The notes under the pieces were generated by a model. That model was given only the letters and a program-made list of their open reading frames with translations, was not told the origin of the DNA and did no database searches. The translations under genes and the position numbers were made by a program. This document shows, one piece after another, positions 63,685 through 64,000 of a DNA stretch of 64,000 nucleotides (positions within the stretch are counted from its first letter, which is position 1; each line of letters begins with the position of its first letter). The stretch spans positions 25,823,757 to 25,887,756 of the forward strand of contig NC_067132.1 of the NCBI RefSeq assembly GCF_021347895.1, in the 5' to 3' direction. The DNA is from Acanthochromis polyacanthus (taxonomy: Eukaryota; Chordata; Actinopteri; Pomacentridae).

Positions 63685-63735
63685 CTAAAGAGTCACAGGA
63701 GCTGGTGGTGGGCCTTTAAAACTCTCACACCACTG

Positions 63736-64000
63736 CACAGTTCTTCCTGTACTGATGTAAACCTGCTCAAATTGTAGCAGAGACTTGACATTCTATTGTT
63801 TTATCTGGTATTTTGTCTTGAACTGAATGTCCAGATTATACGTAGTACAGTGTGTTCGAAGGTCTGATGAGTTAGACTGTGTTAAGAGTTGTGTTTTCCA
63901 CACAGTTCTTCCTACACCAATGTAAACCTGCACAAATTAGAGGCCAAACTTGATATTCTGTTGTTGTACCTAGTATTTTGTTGTTAATGTCCAGATTGTA
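63736..64000. repeat. Tandem repeat, about 163-bp unit (second locus, cut by window end)
   Basis: Units begin CACAGTTCTTCCTG at 63736 and CACAGTTCTTCCTA at 63901, a spacing of 165 bases. The interior text GATGTAAACCTGCTCAAATT and TTGTCTTGAACTGAATGTCC matches the array at 44476. A lone partial copy appears near 62585-62650. Confidence 0.8.

Larger units (their letters stand above)
60257..64000. other. sh3kbp1 intron 7 (runs off the window)
   Basis: At least 3.7 kb. It contains a GA/GGGA microsatellite at 60615-60665, a possible internal promoter region (60600-60860), a hAT MITE (63114-63684) and a 163-bp tandem repeat at the right edge. SH3-C was not found, so exon 8 must lie further right. 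Confidence 0.6.

Overview
The window looks like nuclear DNA of a teleost fish, probably a spiny-rayed species. The evidence is short coding exons in AT-rich introns, two recognisable vertebrate genes, and typical fish repeats (hAT, piggyBac-like and Tc1/mariner MITEs, a tRNA-derived SINE, L2-type LINE pieces). Gene names rest on family sequences known to me; no search was run.

Left part (about 0.7-18.9 kb, minus strand): a complete transferrin receptor 1 gene (tfr1/tfrc). I traced 18 coding exons whose phases all close, giving a 762-residue protein (the human protein has 760), plus a non-coding first exon beside a TATA/CArG-like promoter near 18.9 kb. The 3' UTR (1334 down to about 685) holds two textbook iron-responsive elements (IREs) and a triloop hairpin within 97 bases. 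A Tc1-like fold-back element begins where the transcript should end.

Middle (18.9-28.9 kb): intergenic DNA between two divergently transcribed genes. It holds a hAT element with an intact 8-bp target duplication, a Tol2-like fragment, and two copies of a repeat carrying a CTCF-like motif. I support no gene here.

Right part (about 28.9 kb to the end, plus strand): the 5' two thirds of sh3kbp1 (CIN85). Only the four bases ATGG are coding in exon 1. Exons 2-7 encode SH3-A, a linker, SH3-B and the conserved FGFGDIF segment, 230 codons in all. The third SH3 domain, proline-rich region and coiled coil must lie beyond the window. The introns are long (10.4, 13.9, 1.5, 1.3, 0.15 and 2.9 kb, then more than 3.7 kb) and rich in repeats.

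The two genes are not known to share a pathway directly, although both act in endocytosis: TfR1 is a classic clathrin cargo and CIN85 is an adaptor for receptor endocytosis. The most unusual items are the compact IRE/hairpin cassette, the loss of the RGD transferrin-binding motif (RGS here), a 28S rRNA-SINE chimera in sh3kbp1 intron 6, and several nested or palindromic transposons with intact target duplications.
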